Program-made: the position numbers and the translations under genes
The notes under the pieces: generated by a model
What the model was told of the DNA's origin: nothing
Seen by the model: the letters and a program-made list of their open reading frames with translations, nothing else
The model's database searches: none
Part shown: positions 18,360-28,565 of the stretch, in pieces
Layout of the letters: every line of letters starts with the position of its first letter
How positions within the stretch are numbered: the stretch's first letter is position 1
Source of the DNA: Agrococcus beijingensis
GTDB taxonomy: Bacteria > Actinomycetota > Actinomycetes > Actinomycetales > Microbacteriaceae
Direction of reading: 5' to 3'
NCBI RefSeq assembly: GCF_030758955.1
Contig: NZ_CP132360.1
Location: 1,407,778 to 1,471,777, forward strand
Length of the DNA: 64,000 bases

Positions 18360-19334
18360 TCAGACGACCGCGCCGCGCTCGCTCGACGTCGGGCGGACCT
18401 TCTCCTCGGCGATGGAGTCGTTCTGCCGGAGCTGGGCGTACACGGGTGCCGCGACGAAGATCGACGACCAGGTGCCCACGATCGTGCCGATGAACAGCGC
18501 GAGCGAGATGTCGCGCAGCGTGCCGGCGCCGAGCAGGAAGGCGCCGATGAACAGCACCGCCGCGATCGGCAGGGTCGCCACGATCGACGTGTTGATCGAG
18601 CGCACCAGGGTCTGGTTGACCGCGAGGTTGATGTTGTCGAGCAGGCCGCCGCTCGAGCCGGGCGCCGTGTTCTCGCGCACCTTGTCGAAGACGACCACGG
18701 TGTCGTAGAGCGAGTAGCCGAGGATCGTCAGGAAGCCGATCACGGCGGCGGGGGTCACCTCGAAGCCGATGATGCCGTAGACGCCCGCGGTCACCAGCAG
18801 GTCGAACGCGAGCGACGACAGCGCGGCGACCGCCATCTTCCAGGTGCGGAAGTACACGGCCAGCACGATCGAGACGAGCACGAGGAACACGACCAGCGCC
18901 TGGAGCGCCTGCCGCGAGATGTCGGCTCCCCAGGACGGGCCGATGAACGAGAACGCGACGTCGCCGCCCTCGACGCCATAGGTATCGGCGAGGTTCGCGC
19001 GGATCTCGGCGACCTGCTCCTCGGTGACCTCGTCGGTCTGCACGCGCACGGTGTCGGCGCCGAGCGTGACGACGCGCGCCTCGGCCTCGGGCACGACGTC
19101 GAGCACGGCCTCCTCGGCCCCATCGATCGTCGCCGCGCTGAGCCCGGTGACCCGGAACTCGCTGCCGCCGGTGAACTCGATGCCGAACACGAAGCCGCCG
19201 CGGGCGACGGTGCCGAGCGCCAGCACGATGAGGATGCCGACCGCGACCAGCATCCAGAGCTTGCGCTTGGCGACGACGGGGAGCGAGCGCTCGCCGGTGT
19301 AGAGCTCGTTGCCGATGGTGGTGAGCGAAGCCAT
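18360..19334 (-). CDS. secF: Protein translocase subunit SecF
   Basis: 324 residues, six predicted membrane helices (first at about 28-46). With SecD it uses the proton gradient to help release proteins on the outer side of the SecYEG channel. Seen: EFTGGSEFRV and the C-terminal SecD/SecF export domain (GYSLYDTVVVFDKVREN). The start ATG shares one base with the secD stop (TGATG). Confidence 0.96.
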   Translation of the reverse strand: MASLTTIGNELYTGERSLPVVAKRKLWMLVAVGILIVLALGTVARGGFVFGIEFTGGSEFRVTGLSAATIDGAEEAVLDVVPEAEARVVTLGADTVRVQTDEVTEEQVAEIRANLADTYGVEGGDVAFSFIGPSWGADISRQALQALVVFLVLVSIVLAVYFRTWKMAVAALSSLAFDLLVTAGVYGIIGFEVTPAAVIGFLTILGYSLYDTVVVFDKVRENTAPGSSGGLLDNINLAVNQTLVRSINTSIVATLPIAAVLFIGAFLLGAGTLRDISLALFIGTIVGTWSSIFVAAPVYAQLRQNDSIAEEKVRPTSSERGAVV

Positions 19335-20995
19335 CAGTCCTCCTTGCCGGTCGATGCGCCGACGGATGCCTTGCGCTCAGCGATGGTCTGGCGTCGCTGC
19401 GCCTCGCGCGACGACGTCGCGCCCTTGCCTGCGGCCACCGGCTCGCGGAACTTCGCCCGGCCGCGGTAGACGGCACCCAGCTCCTGGGGGTTCAGCCCGG
19501 AGAGCGGGTGGCCCTGCGAGAAGAACCGCGTGCGCGACAGCACCCGCAGCAGCGGGTGGGTGAACAGCGCCACCACGACGATGTCGATGAAGGTCGTGAT
19601 GCCGAGCGTGTACGCGAAGCCGCGCACGTTGCCCACCGAGAGCAGGAACAGGATCACGGCGGCGAGGAAGCTCACCGCATCCGACACCAGGATGGTGCGG
19701 AACGCGCGCTTCCAGCCCGTCTCGAGAGCGTTCGTGAGGTGCTTGCCCTCGCGCAGCTCGTCTCGGATGCGCTCGAAGTAGACGATGAACGAGTCGGCGG
19801 TGATGCCGATCGCGATCACCAGGCCCGCGATGCCGGCGAGCGAGAGACGGTAGCCCTCGGTGCTCGAGAGGAAGGTGACCACGAGATAGGTCAGCACGGC
19901 GGCGACGCCGAGCGAGAGCACCACCACGAGGCCGAGCGCCCGGTACTGGAACACCGAGTAGGCCACCACGAGGATCAGTCCGATGAGACCAGCGAGCAGG
20001 CCCGCGCGCAGCTGGCTGTCGCCGAGCGTCGCCGAGATCGTCTCGTTCGACTGCACCTGGAAGCCGATCGGCAGCGCGCCGAAGCGCAGCTGGTCGGCGA
20101 GCCCCTGTGCCGCCTCCTGGGTGAAGCCGCCGGTGATCTGCGCGTTGCCGTCGGTGATGATGGCGTTCGACGTGATGGGCATCAGCACCGTCGAGTCGAG
20201 CACGACCGCGAACTGGTTCGTCGGCTCGGGCAGCCCGGTGATGCCGCGGGTCGTCGCCTCGAAGTCCTCGGGGCCCTGGCCGTCGAGCTCGAGGCTGACG
20301 GCCCAGCCGCCGGTGGCCTGGCCCTGGCTGTTCGTCGCGGCCGACACCTGCGCGTCGGCGATGTCGGCGCCCTCGACGACGACCGGGCCGAGCAGGAAGC
20401 GGGCCGACTGGTCGGTCGAGCAGGTGATGAACGGCTCGTCGACGGGCGCGACGGTCGTGGTGTCGATCGAGGAGCACTGGAACGCGTCGAACTCGGCCTG
20501 CAAGGCCGGCGTGATCCACGCCTGGTCCCAGGCGTTCGCGGGGGTCGTGGCGGGCTCGCTCTCGAGCGCCGGATCGACCGGCAGCGCCTCGGCACCGGGC
20601 ACGTTCGCCGCGGCCGACTGCAGCACCGGGCGGAACTCCATCTTGGCGCTGGCCTGGATGCGCTGCATGGTCGCCGCGTCGGGCTCGCCCGGGATCGCGA
20701 CGACGACGTTTCGGCCGCCCTGCGTGGTGATCTCGGCCTCGGAGACACCGGAGGCGTCGACGCGCTGGCGGATGATCGCCACCGCCTGATCGAGCTGCTC
20801 CTGCGAGACCGAGGCGCCCTCAGCGACCACCGGCTCGAGCACGATCTGCGTGCCGCCCTCGAGGTCGAGCGCGAGCTGCGGCAGCCACGAGCCGCCGCCC
20901 CACTGCACGGCCGAGAAGTTCACGCCGATGAGCCCGGCGATGAGCACTCCCAGCCAGACGAGGGCGCGAGCCCCCTTCGAACGACCCTTCGCCAC
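19334..20995 (-). CDS. secD: Protein translocase subunit SecD
   Basis: 553 residues, partner of SecF. N-terminal helix at about 12-30, then LDLEGGTQIVLEP, a large extracytoplasmic region (about 45-340) and five helices with GLVIAIGITADSFIVYFERIRDEL, the conserved charged export motif. GTG start, three bases after yajC. The soluble domain includes an Ala/Pro-rich insert typical of actinobacterial SecD. Confidence 0.96.
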   Translation of the reverse strand: MAKGRSKGARALVWLGVLIAGLIGVNFSAVQWGGGSWLPQLALDLEGGTQIVLEPVVAEGASVSQEQLDQAVAIIRQRVDASGVSEAEITTQGGRNVVVAIPGEPDAATMQRIQASAKMEFRPVLQSAAANVPGAEALPVDPALESEPATTPANAWDQAWITPALQAEFDAFQCSSIDTTTVAPVDEPFITCSTDQSARFLLGPVVVEGADIADAQVSAATNSQGQATGGWAVSLELDGQGPEDFEATTRGITGLPEPTNQFAVVLDSTVLMPITSNAIITDGNAQITGGFTQEAAQGLADQLRFGALPIGFQVQSNETISATLGDSQLRAGLLAGLIGLILVVAYSVFQYRALGLVVVLSLGVAAVLTYLVVTFLSSTEGYRLSLAGIAGLVIAIGITADSFIVYFERIRDELREGKHLTNALETGWKRAFRTILVSDAVSFLAAVILFLLSVGNVRGFAYTLGITTFIDIVVVALFTHPLLRVLSRTRFFSQGHPLSGLNPQELGAVYRGRAKFREPVAAGKGATSSREAQRRQTIAERKASVGASTGKED

Positions 20996-20998
20996 GGG

Positions 20999-21379
20999 TC
21001 AGGCGCGGTCGCGCGGCTCGTCGCCCGCGTCGTCGATCGTGCCGTCGTCGACGGCATCCGCGTCGGCGGCGGCGTGGTCGTCGACGACGCGCGCGAGGGT
21101 CTGGCGGTGCACGCGCACGATCGTGCCGGGGGCGATCTCGATCAGCGCCTCGTTGCGCTCCTCGTCGATCGCCGTCAGCTCGCCGAAGAGGCCGAAGTTC
21201 GTCATCACCTCGGCGCCGGGCACCATCTGCGTCTGGAGCTCCGCAGCCTGCGCCTTGCGCTTCTTGTTGCTGCGGAACATGAAGAAGATCATCGCCGCGA
21301 GGACGAGCAGCATGATGATCGTCAGCGGGTCGAGTGCGAACCCTTGCTGGGCGGTGGCGGTCGTCTGCAGGAACAGCAT
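20999..21379 (-). CDS. yajC: Sec translocon accessory protein YajC
   Basis: 126 residues. One membrane helix (PLTIIMLLVLAAMIFFMF, about 17-34), then the YajC soluble part (MVPGAEVMTNFGLFGELTAID) and an acidic tail. It associates with SecDF. ATG at 21379 is chosen because it gives a short N-terminus before the helix; the in-frame start 16 codons upstream adds a basic stretch not found in the family. yajC-secD-secF is the usual order. Confidence 0.93.
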   Translation of the reverse strand: MLFLQTTATAQQGFALDPLTIIMLLVLAAMIFFMFRSNKKRKAQAAELQTQMVPGAEVMTNFGLFGELTAIDEERNEALIEIAPGTIVRVHRQTLARVVDDHAAADADAVDDGTIDDAGDEPRDRA

Positions 21380-21442
21380 CGTCTGAAGGGGCCTCTCAGG
21401 GGTGGTTCGTCCGGCGCATCTGCGCACTGGACCAAGAACCGA

Positions 21443-22456
21443 TCATACCCCGTCGAGCGTGGCGTCCTCCGTGGCCGCACCCGCGTGGCGCATGCCGGTG
21501 GGCGTGGCGATCCTGCCGCGCGGCGTGCGGCCGATCAGCCCCTCGCGCACCAGGAAGGGCTCGACGACCGACTCGATCGTGTCGGCCTCCTCACCGACGG
21601 CCGCGGCGAGCGTCGACAGGCCGACGGGCCCGCCGCGGAACCGGTGCGCGATGGCGTGCAGCACGGCGCGGTCGATGCGGTCGAGCCCGGCCTCGTCGAC
21701 GTCGTACAGCTCGAGCGCCGCGCGCACGCCCTCGAGGTCGCTCGACCCCTCGTGGACGAGCAGCCAGTCGCGCACCCGCCGCAGCAGCCGGTTCGCGATG
21801 CGCGGGGTGCCGCGGGAGCGGGTCGAGAGCTCCGCCAGCGCCGCCGCTGCGATGTCGAGGCCCATGAGGCGCGACGACCGCAGCAGCACCCGCTCGAGGT
21901 CGGCGGGGTCGTAGAACTCGAGGTGCGCGGTGAAGCCGAAGCGGTCGCGCAGCGGCGCCGGCAGCATGCCAGAGCGCGTCGTGGCGCCCACCAGCGTGAA
22001 GGGGGCGAGCTCGAGCGGGATCGACGCGGCACCGGCGCCCTTGCCGACCATGATGTCGATGCGGAAGTCCTCCATCGCGAGGTACAGCATCTCCTCGGCG
22101 GAGCGCGCCATCCGGTGGATCTCGTCGACGAAGAGCACCTCCCCCGGCACCAGCGCCGACAGCACCGCCGCGAGGTCGCCCGCGTGCTGGATCGCCGGAC
22201 CCGACGAGTAGCGGATGGGGCGGCCGGTCTCGGCGCCGATGATCGTCGCGAGCGTGGTCTTCCCGAGCCCGGGCGGGCCGGCGAGCAGGATGTGGTCGGG
22301 CGCGCGGTCCTGCAGCTTCGCCGCCTGCAGCAGCACCTCGAGCTGCCCGCGCACCTTCGGCTGGCCGACGAACTCGGCGAGGCTCGTGGGGCGCAGGGCG
22401 CCCTCGAAGGCGATCTCGTCCGGCGTCGCGGCCGGGTCGGTCAGCGGATCGTTCAC
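21443..22456 (-). CDS. ruvB: Holliday junction branch migration helicase RuvB
   Basis: 337 residues. Hexameric AAA+ motor of RuvAB. Walker [10 protein letters not shown] at 60-68, Walker [28 protein letters not shown] (sensor 1 / arginine-finger region), and a C-terminal winged helix ([13 protein letters not shown]). The GTG start at 22456 overlaps the ruvA stop (GTGA), which fixes it. Confidence 0.97.
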   Translation of the reverse strand: MNDPLTDPAATPDEIAFEGALRPTSLAEFVGQPKVRGQLEVLLQAAKLQDRAPDHILLAGPPGLGKTTLATIIGAETGRPIRYSSGPAIQHAGDLAAVLSALVPGEVLFVDEIHRMARSAEEMLYLAMEDFRIDIMVGKGAGAASIPLELAPFTLVGATTRSGMLPAPLRDRFGFTAHLEFYDPADLERVLLRSSRLMGLDIAAAALAELSTRSRGTPRIANRLLRRVRDWLLVHEGSSDLEGVRAALELYDVDEAGLDRIDRAVLHAIAHRFRGGPVGLSTLAAAVGEEADTIESVVEPFLVREGLIGRTPRGRIATPTGMRHAGAATEDATLDGV

Positions 22457-23055
22457 GGCCGTGCCGCCGGTCCGAGGATCGCCAGCGCCGCGCGCAGCAG
22501 GGTGCCGGTCGCGCCCGCGGCGTCGGGTGCGGCGACGGCCGCCCGCTCGATCGCGTCGGCCGCGGTGCGCTCCGGCCACCCGAGCCCCGTGAGGGCCGTG
22601 AGCACGTCGGCACGCGCATCCGCCCCCGGTCGTGCCGCCGCGGCGGCGCGCGGCGCGGCGAGCTTGCCGGTGAGCTGCAGGATGATGAGCTTCGCGGTCT
22701 TCGGCCCGATGCCGCTGACGGTCTTGAACGGCTTCTCGTCCTCGTCGGCCACGGCGCGCGCCAGGTCGTCGGGCGTGAGGTGCGCGAGCACGCCGAGCGC
22801 CGACTTCGGGCCGACCCCCGAGACGCCGAGGAGCAGCTCGAACGCGTCGAGCTCGGCCTCGGACTCGAAGCCGAAGAGCGCCAGCTCGTCCTCGCGGACG
22901 ATGAGGTGGGTGTGCAGCGACACCTCGGAACCCTCGCGGGCGGCGAGCGAGCACTGCGGCGTCACCGCGACGGCCAGGCCGACGCCGCCGACGCCCACGA
23001 CCAGCCGCTGGCCACGGGCAGCGAGGACGGTACCGACGAGCCGTGAGATCACCAC
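22453..23055 (-). CDS. ruvA: Holliday junction branch migration protein RuvA
   Basis: 200 residues. Tetrameric Holliday-junction binder. N-terminal OB fold, then helix-hairpin-helix motifs ([17 protein letters not shown] and [16 protein letters not shown]), and a C-terminal RuvB-binding domain after an Ala-rich linker. Two adjacent GTG codons (23055, 23052) are both possible starts. Confidence 0.95.
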   Translation of the reverse strand: MVISRLVGTVLAARGQRLVVGVGGVGLAVAVTPQCSLAAREGSEVSLHTHLIVREDELALFGFESEAELDAFELLLGVSGVGPKSALGVLAHLTPDDLARAVADEDEKPFKTVSGIGPKTAKLIILQLTGKLAAPRAAAAARPGADARADVLTALTGLGWPERTAADAIERAAVAAPDAAGATGTLLRAALAILGPAARP

Positions 23056-23122
23056 GTCAGCCTAGGCGGCACCCGCACGATACGGTGGTCACCGACACCC
23101 CTGCGCTGCGAAACGGAGCCCC

Positions 23123-23317
23123 ATGAACGTCACCACCGTGCTGACCTTCCTCTTCTCGATGGTCCTTCTCGTCGGTGGCCTGCTGCTCATGGCCTACTCG
23201 TTCGAGGTGCCGGGCTGGGAGGGCCTGATCTTCACGGCCGGCGCCACCGCCGAATTCCTCGCCGTCGCTGTCCCCGCGCTGCTCTGGGGCCGCGAGAACC
23301 GCCGCTCGCAGCAGTAG
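23123..23317 (+). CDS. Small two-helix membrane protein
   Basis: 64 residues, ATG preceded by GGAG. Two hydrophobic segments (about 5-25 and 33-54) joined by a short loop, ending in a basic tail. Divergent from ruvA and placed between ruvA and ruvC on the opposite strand, so it is not in the ruv operon. No family recognised. Confidence 0.65.
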   Translation: MNVTTVLTFLFSMVLLVGGLLLMAYSFEVPGWEGLIFTAGATAEFLAVAVPALLWGRENRRSQQ

Positions 23318-23334
23318 CCGCTCCGGTCGCGCTG

Positions 23335-23907
23335 CTAGCGCCGCGCTCGCCCTGACCGCGCCGCCGACTCGGCTGCCGCCCACGCGCGCTGAGCCGGGGT
23401 CGTGACCGACCCGCCGGCACTGGGCGCCATGCGGGTGCGCCATCCCTCGGCGATCGCGATGGCGAGCGCGTCCGCGGCGTCCGCCGGCTTCGGCGCCGCA
23501 TCGAGCCGCAGAAGCCGCCGCACCATCTCGCCGACCTGTCGCTTGTCGGCGGCGCCGTAGCCGGTGACCGCCGCCTTCACCTCGGTGGGCGTCAGCAGCG
23601 AGACGGGGATCTCGCGCTCGGCCGCGGCGCGCAGCACGATGCCCGAGATCTGCGCGACCCCCATGACGCTGCGCAGGTTGGCCTGCGCGAACACCCGCTC
23701 GAGGGCGATCGCGTCGGGCCGGTGCAGGTCGATGGCCGCCTCGACGCCGCGCGCGATGCGCAGCAGACGCAGCTCGATCGGGTCCTCCGCCGCAGACCGC
23801 ACGACCTCGACGTGCACGAGCGTCGGCGTGCGCCGCTCGACGTCGACGACGCCGACGCCGCAGCGCGTCAGCCCCGGGTCGACGCCGAGCACGCGCACCG
23901 ACGCCAC
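23335..23907 (-). CDS. ruvC: Crossover junction endodeoxyribonuclease RuvC
   Basis: 190 residues. Resolves Holliday junctions. RNase H-like core: VLGVDPGLTRCG with the first catalytic Asp, ALERVF with Glu, and KPADAADALAIAIA with the last acidic pair. A basic, Ala-rich tail extends beyond the core. It follows yebC after 5 bases. Confidence 0.95.
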   Translation of the reverse strand: MASVRVLGVDPGLTRCGVGVVDVERRTPTLVHVEVVRSAAEDPIELRLLRIARGVEAAIDLHRPDAIALERVFAQANLRSVMGVAQISGIVLRAAAEREIPVSLLTPTEVKAAVTGYGAADKRQVGEMVRRLLRLDAAPKPADAADALAIAIAEGWRTRMAPSAGGSVTTPAQRAWAAAESAARSGRARR

Positions 23908-23912
23908 GGGCG

Positions 23913-24674
23913 CTACTCGTCCTCGTCGAGCTGCGCCTGCACGTCGTCGGGGATGTCGTAGTTGGCGTAGATGTTCTGCACGTCGTCGAGGTCGTCGAGC
24001 GCGTCGATGAGGCTCAGCACCTTGCGCGCGGTCGGCAGGTCGACCTCGACCTTGAGGTTCGGCACGAACTCCGCCTCGGCCGAGTCGTAGTCGATGCCGG
24101 CCTCCTGCAGCGCCGTGCGCACGGCGACGAGGTCGCCGGCCTCCGAGATGACCTCGAAGCCGCCGCCCTGGTCGATGACCTCTTCAGCGCCCGCGTCGAG
24201 CACGGCCTCGAGGATCGCGTCCTCGTCGACGCCGTGCTCCTTCGTGATCGAGACGACGCCCTTGCGGTTGAAGTTGTAGGCGACCGAGCCGGGGTCGGCC
24301 ATCGTGCCGCCGTTGCGGGTCATGGCAACGCGCACCTCAGCAGCCGCGCGGTTCTTGTTGTCGGTGAGGCACTCGACCATCAGTGCGACGCCGCCGCCCG
24401 CGTAGCCCTCGTACATGATCGTGATGTACTCGATCGACTCGCCGGTGAGGCCGGCGCCGCGCTTGATGGCGCGATCGATGTTGTCGTTGGGGACGCTCGT
24501 CTTCTTCGCCTTCTGCACGGCGTCGACGAGGGTCGGGTTGCCCGAGAGGTCAGCGCCGCCGATCTTGGCGGCGACCTCGATGTTCTTGATGAGCTTCGCG
24601 AACGACTTCGCACGACGGGCGTCGATGACGGCCTTCTTGTGCTTGGTCGTCGCCCACTTGGAATGTCCGGACAT
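23913..24674 (-). CDS. YebC/PmpR-family regulatory protein
   Basis: 253 residues. N-terminal [31 protein letters not shown] is the family signature; [13 protein letters not shown] and a C-terminal [20 protein letters not shown] follow. Family members act as transcription regulators or help translation of difficult sequences. Placement before ruvC is widely conserved. Confidence 0.95.
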   Translation of the reverse strand: MSGHSKWATTKHKKAVIDARRAKSFAKLIKNIEVAAKIGGADLSGNPTLVDAVQKAKKTSVPNDNIDRAIKRGAGLTGESIEYITIMYEGYAGGGVALMVECLTDNKNRAAAEVRVAMTRNGGTMADPGSVAYNFNRKGVVSITKEHGVDEDAILEAVLDAGAEEVIDQGGGFEVISEAGDLVAVRTALQEAGIDYDSAEAEFVPNLKVEVDLPTARKVLSLIDALDDLDDVQNIYANYDIPDDVQAQLDEDE

Positions 24675-24784
24675 GATGCTTCCTGGTCGCTGGGCGGGGG
24701 ACGCCTCATCTTACGCTCGCCGTCGCGCCGTTCCTGGCAGGCGGATGCGTCATGATCGCAAGGCGCGCGGCTTCCGTCCGCGTC

Positions 24785-25393
24785 TCATGCGTCGTGCGCG
24801 CGCACCCCCGCGCTGCGCAGCTCCAGCGCGGCGAGGGCGCGCAGCGATGCCTCGTCGCCGGCGCGGAGCGCCGCCACCGGGTCGGGCACCGTCGTCAGCA
24901 GCGTCGGCATCGGCTGGCCCACGAGCGCCCGCAGGGCGAGCAGGTCGCGCCCCTCGCGCGTCTGCGAGAGCGCCCGGCTGCGTCGGGCGCGAGTGATGAA
25001 GCGCAGCCGCGGCAGCAGCCACACGAGCAGCACGAGCAGAGTGGGGAGCACCCAGAGCGCGGTGCCCACCGTGGCGGCGAGGGTGTCGACGGCGCCGGTC
25101 AGCGCGACGCCCGCGGCCGAGAGCTGGTCGGCCGAGCCCGCCGCGCCGCGGAACGGCTCGGCGATGCCGGCGCCGACGAGCGGCACCTCCGCCAGCGACT
25201 CGCCCGCGTCGGTCAGCGTCGTCGAGAAGCCGCTGCCGGCATCCGAGATCTGGCGCCCGAAGCCGCCGAGCGAGGCGATCGCGTCGCGCACGAGCTGCGC
25301 GATCCAGACGGCGACGGCGATGGTGCCGACCGCGGCGAGATCGCTGACGACCTGCCAGGCGGCGACGACGGGACGGCTGGAGTAGAGCTGCAC
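24785..25393 (-). CDS. Hypothetical membrane protein
   Basis: 202 residues from GTG. A hydrophobic segment at about 17-36, a Gly/Ala-rich extracytoplasmic part, a second membrane segment at about 108-130 (TALWVLPTLLVLLVWLLPRL), then a cytoplasmic Arg-rich tail. No known family recognised. It is ten bases from the DMT transporter gene in the same direction. Confidence 0.75.
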   Translation of the reverse strand: MQLYSSRPVVAAWQVVSDLAAVGTIAVAVWIAQLVRDAIASLGGFGRQISDAGSGFSTTLTDAGESLAEVPLVGAGIAEPFRGAAGSADQLSAAGVALTGAVDTLAATVGTALWVLPTLLVLLVWLLPRLRFITRARRSRALSQTREGRDLLALRALVGQPMPTLLTTVPDPVAALRAGDEASLRALAALELRSAGVRAHDA

Positions 25394-25402
25394 GGTGCTG
25401 AT

Positions 25403-26341
25403 TCAAGCAGGCTGCTGCGCCGCGACCCTCGCCCTCGGCTTCTGCCCGACCAGGATGCCGGCGCCGATGACGATCGCTGCGCCGACGATCTCCCAGACGC
25501 CGAGCCGCTCCCCCAGCACGAGCACGCCCAGCAGCACCGCGACCACCGGGATCAGGTAGGTGACCGTCGCCGCGACCGTCGGCCCGACGGCGCGCACGAC
25601 CTCGAACTGCAGGATGTAGGCGACACCGGTGCCGACGACGCCGAGGCCCGCGACCGCGAGCAGCGCGAGCGGCAGCTGCGACGCGTCGTGGCTGCCGACC
25701 GGCGACCAGCCCTCGACGGCGCTCCACACCAGCAGCGCGACGACGACCATCGGCATGCCGGTGATCATCAGCGCCGTCGGATGCGCGAGGCCCGGCACTT
25801 CGCGCTGCGCGAGGAGCCGCCGGTTCAGGGTCCAGCCGATGCCGTACGACACGCCGCCGGCGACGGCGAGGAGGAAGCCGACCAGGTCGGGCCCCGCCCC
25901 GGCGGCCCACGGCTGCGCGATCACCACGACGCCGACGAGACCGAGCAGCACCGCCGCCAGCTTGCGCGGCGTGAGCCGATCGCTCGGCAGCAGGAGCAGC
26001 GCGAACAGCACCGTGGCCACGGGCGTGATCGCGTTGCCGAGACCGGCGAGGCTCGACGAGATGCGGGTCTCGGCGAGCACGAAGGCGGTGAACGGCAGCG
26101 CCGTCAGGAAGAAGGAGCAGACGGAAAGCAGCCCCCAGGTGCCGGCGTCGCCCGGCAGCCGGGTGCGCGTGGCCATCGAGAGCAGCAGCAGCGTGACAGC
26201 CGCCACGACGATGCGCAGGGTCGCGATCTGCATCGGGTGCAGCGCCTCGAGCCCGAGCTTCATGAGCAGGAACGACGAGCCCCAGATCAGCGCGAGGCCG
26301 ATCCAGAGCACCTGCCAGGGCGCACGGCTGAGTACGGTCAC
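25403..26341 (-). CDS. EamA/DMT-superfamily transporter
   Basis: 312 residues with ten predicted membrane helices in two EamA repeats. The N-terminal IWGSSFLLMKLGLEALHP and the second-half YLIPVVAVLLGVLVLGERLGVWEIVGAAIVIGAGI are typical. Likely exports a metabolite; the substrate cannot be told. GTG start at 26341. It sits between pdxT and the membrane protein, same direction. Confidence 0.9.
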   Translation of the reverse strand: MTVLSRAPWQVLWIGLALIWGSSFLLMKLGLEALHPMQIATLRIVVAAVTLLLLSMATRTRLPGDAGTWGLLSVCSFFLTALPFTAFVLAETRISSSLAGLGNAITPVATVLFALLLLPSDRLTPRKLAAVLLGLVGVVVIAQPWAAGAGPDLVGFLLAVAGGVSYGIGWTLNRRLLAQREVPGLAHPTALMITGMPMVVVALLVWSAVEGWSPVGSHDASQLPLALLAVAGLGVVGTGVAYILQFEVVRAVGPTVAATVTYLIPVVAVLLGVLVLGERLGVWEIVGAAIVIGAGILVGQKPRARVAAQQPA

Positions 26342-26353
26342 CGGAGCATCAGA

Positions 26354-26956
26354 TCACGAGCCGGTGACACGCGCGACGCGGTCGAGGAACCGCTGGTGGA
26401 AGCGCAGCTCGCCCTCGACCTCGGGGTGGAAGGCGGTCGCCAGCAGCGGGCCCTGCTCGACGGCCACGATGCGTCCCTTGACCGAGGCGAGCACGTCGAC
26501 CCCGGCGCCGGCCCGCTCGACCACGGGCGCGCGGATGAACGTCGCGTGCACCGGCCGCTCCCCCAGCGCCGGCACGTCGAGCTCGGCCTCGAAGGAGTCG
26601 ACCTGGCTGCCGAAGGCGTTGCGCCGCACGTCGACGTCGAGCCCGCCGAACGGCAGCTGGGTGGGCAGGCCGTCGAGGATGCGGTCGGCCAGCAGGATCA
26701 TGCCGGCGCACGTGCCGTAGACGGGCATGCCGGCCGCGATCCGCTCGATGATCGGCTCCCGCACCGCGAACAGGCGCGACAGCTTGTCGATCACGCTCGA
26801 CTCCCCGCCGGGCAGCACGAGCCCGTCGACCTCGGCCAGCTGCGCGGGGGTGCGCACCAGCGCGACGCGCGCGCCGAGCGACTCGAGCACGGCGGCGTGC
26901 TCGCGCACGTCACCCTGGAGCGCGAGCACGCCGACGCGGGCCGCGCCCGCGCTCAC
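26354..26956 (-). CDS. pdxT: Pyridoxal 5'-phosphate synthase glutaminase subunit PdxT
   Basis: 200 residues. Supplies ammonia from glutamine to PdxS. Class I glutamine amidotransferase: LPGGESSVI (oxyanion region), [11 protein letters not shown] with nucleophile Cys83, and ATAFHPE with His177 and Glu179. GTG start overlaps the pdxS stop (GTGA). Confidence 0.96.
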   Translation of the reverse strand: MSAGAARVGVLALQGDVREHAAVLESLGARVALVRTPAQLAEVDGLVLPGGESSVIDKLSRLFAVREPIIERIAAGMPVYGTCAGMILLADRILDGLPTQLPFGGLDVDVRRNAFGSQVDSFEAELDVPALGERPVHATFIRAPVVERAGAGVDVLASVKGRIVAVEQGPLLATAFHPEVEGELRFHQRFLDRVARVTGS

Positions 26957-27855
26957 CAGCCGCGCTCGGCGAGCCGGTGCGGTGCCGCCAGGTCGGCCAC
27001 GTTGATGCCGACCATCGCCTCGCCCAGGCCCCGCGACGCATCCGCGATCGCCTTGGCGTCGTCGAACGCGGCGGTCGCCTTCACGATCGCGGCGGCGCGC
27101 TTCTCGGGCTCGCCCGACTTGAAGATGCCCGAGCCGACGAAGACGCCGTCGGCGCCCAGCTGCATCATCAGGGCCGCGTCCGCGGGCGTCGCGACGCCGC
27201 CGGCGGTGAAGAGCACGACGGGCAGGGCGCCCAGCTCGGCGACCTCGGCGACCAGCTCGTACGGTGCCTGCAGCTCCTTCGCGGCGACGTACAGCTCGTC
27301 CTTCGAGAGCGTCTGCAGGCGGCGGATCTCGCCCTTGATCGTGCGGATGTGCTTGGTCGCCTCCGAGACGTCACCGGTGCCGGCCTCGCCCTTCGAGCGG
27401 ATCATCGCGGCACCCTCGGTGATGCGGCGGAGCGCCTCGCCCAGGTTCGTGGCGCCGCAGACGAACGGCACCGTGAACGGCCACTTGTCGATGTGGTTGA
27501 CGTAGTCGGCGGGGCTGAGCACCTCGGACTCGTCGATGTAGTCGACCTCGAGCGCCTCGAGCACCTGCGCCTCGACGAAGTGGCCGATGCGGGCCTTCGC
27601 CATCACGGGGATGGAGACCTCCGCCTTGATGGCGTCGATCAGGTCGGGGTCCGACATCCGGGCCACGCCGCCCTGGGCGCGGATGTCGGCCGGCACGCGC
27701 TCGAGCGCCATGACGGCGACGGCGCCGGCGTCCTCGGCGATGCGGGCCTGGTCGGGGGTGACGACGTCCATGATGACGCCGCCCTTCAGCATCTCGGCGA
27801 GGCCGCGCTTCACGCGTGCGGAGCCGGTGCTGGACGTGGTGTTCGTGTCGGTCAC
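26953..27855 (-). CDS. pdxS: Pyridoxal 5'-phosphate synthase lyase subunit PdxS
   Basis: 300 residues, TIM barrel. Makes PLP from ribose-5-phosphate, glyceraldehyde-3-phosphate and ammonia. Seen: [32 protein letters not shown] with substrate-binding Lys86, GEAGTGD phosphate loop near Lys154, and [22 protein letters not shown] start. Highly conserved throughout. Confidence 0.97.
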   Translation of the reverse strand: MTDTNTTSSTGSARVKRGLAEMLKGGVIMDVVTPDQARIAEDAGAVAVMALERVPADIRAQGGVARMSDPDLIDAIKAEVSIPVMAKARIGHFVEAQVLEALEVDYIDESEVLSPADYVNHIDKWPFTVPFVCGATNLGEALRRITEGAAMIRSKGEAGTGDVSEATKHIRTIKGEIRRLQTLSKDELYVAAKELQAPYELVAEVAELGALPVVLFTAGGVATPADAALMMQLGADGVFVGSGIFKSGEPEKRAAAIVKATAAFDDAKAIADASRGLGEAMVGINVADLAAPHRLAERGW

Positions 27856-27905
27856 AACCGATCATGCTACGCGCGTGCGGAGCCCCCGGCGCGCACGGGC
27901 GGCGG

Positions 27906-28565
27906 TCACGCCGGCCAGGCCGCCTGGATGTCGCGGCGCATGTCCTCGAGCAGGATCGGCAGCGCCTTCGTCTTCGCGATGATCGGGAAGAAGTTCGAGT
28001 CGAGCGACCAGCGCGGCACGATGTGCTGGTGCAGGTGGTCGGCGATGCCGGCGCCGGCGATGCGGCCCTGGTTCATGCCGATGTTGAAGCCCTGGCAGCG
28101 CGTCACCTGCGACAGCACGCGCATGGCGGTCTGCGTGAGCACCGCCATCTCGGCGACCTCGTCGGTGGTCGCCTGGTCGTACATGCCGACGTGGCGGTAC
28201 GGGCAGACCATCAGGTGGCCGGTGTTGTAGGGGTAGAGGTTCAGCAGCACGAAGCAGGTCTCGCCGCGGTGCACGATGAGGCCCTGGTCGTCCTGCAGCT
28301 CGGGCGCGCGGCAGAACGGGCAGGCGTTCTCCTCGGGCATCTGGCCCTGCTGGATGTAGACCATCCGGTACGGCGTCCAGAGCCGTTGGAACGCATCCGG
28401 CACCCCCGGCATCTCGCTCGACATCTGCGTCGGCGCACCCCACGCGTGCTCGCCGACGAGCGGCGGCTCCTGCGGCTCGGCCGGGTCGAAGACCGGCAGC
28501 GAGTCGCGGCTGACCGCTGCCCGCTCCGCCGGCTCGTCGAGGTTGCGGGGGTGCTCGTCGGTCAC
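27906..28565 (-). CDS. HIT-domain protein (Ap4A phosphorylase-like)
   Basis: 219 residues. CPFC (Cys82/Cys85) probably binds zinc; [19 protein letters not shown] and the histidine triad HLHQHIV at 177-183 define the HIT fold. It resembles Rv2613c of M. tuberculosis, reported as an Ap4A phosphorylase, which also follows thrS. The GTG start overlaps the thrS stop (GTGA). In M. tuberculosis phosphatidylinositol-phosphate synthase genes come next; here pdxS does. Confidence 0.92.
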   Translation of the reverse strand: MTDEHPRNLDEPAERAAVSRDSLPVFDPAEPQEPPLVGEHAWGAPTQMSSEMPGVPDAFQRLWTPYRMVYIQQGQMPEENACPFCRAPELQDDQGLIVHRGETCFVLLNLYPYNTGHLMVCPYRHVGMYDQATTDEVAEMAVLTQTAMRVLSQVTRCQGFNIGMNQGRIAGAGIADHLHQHIVPRWSLDSNFFPIIAKTKALPILLEDMRRDIQAAWPA

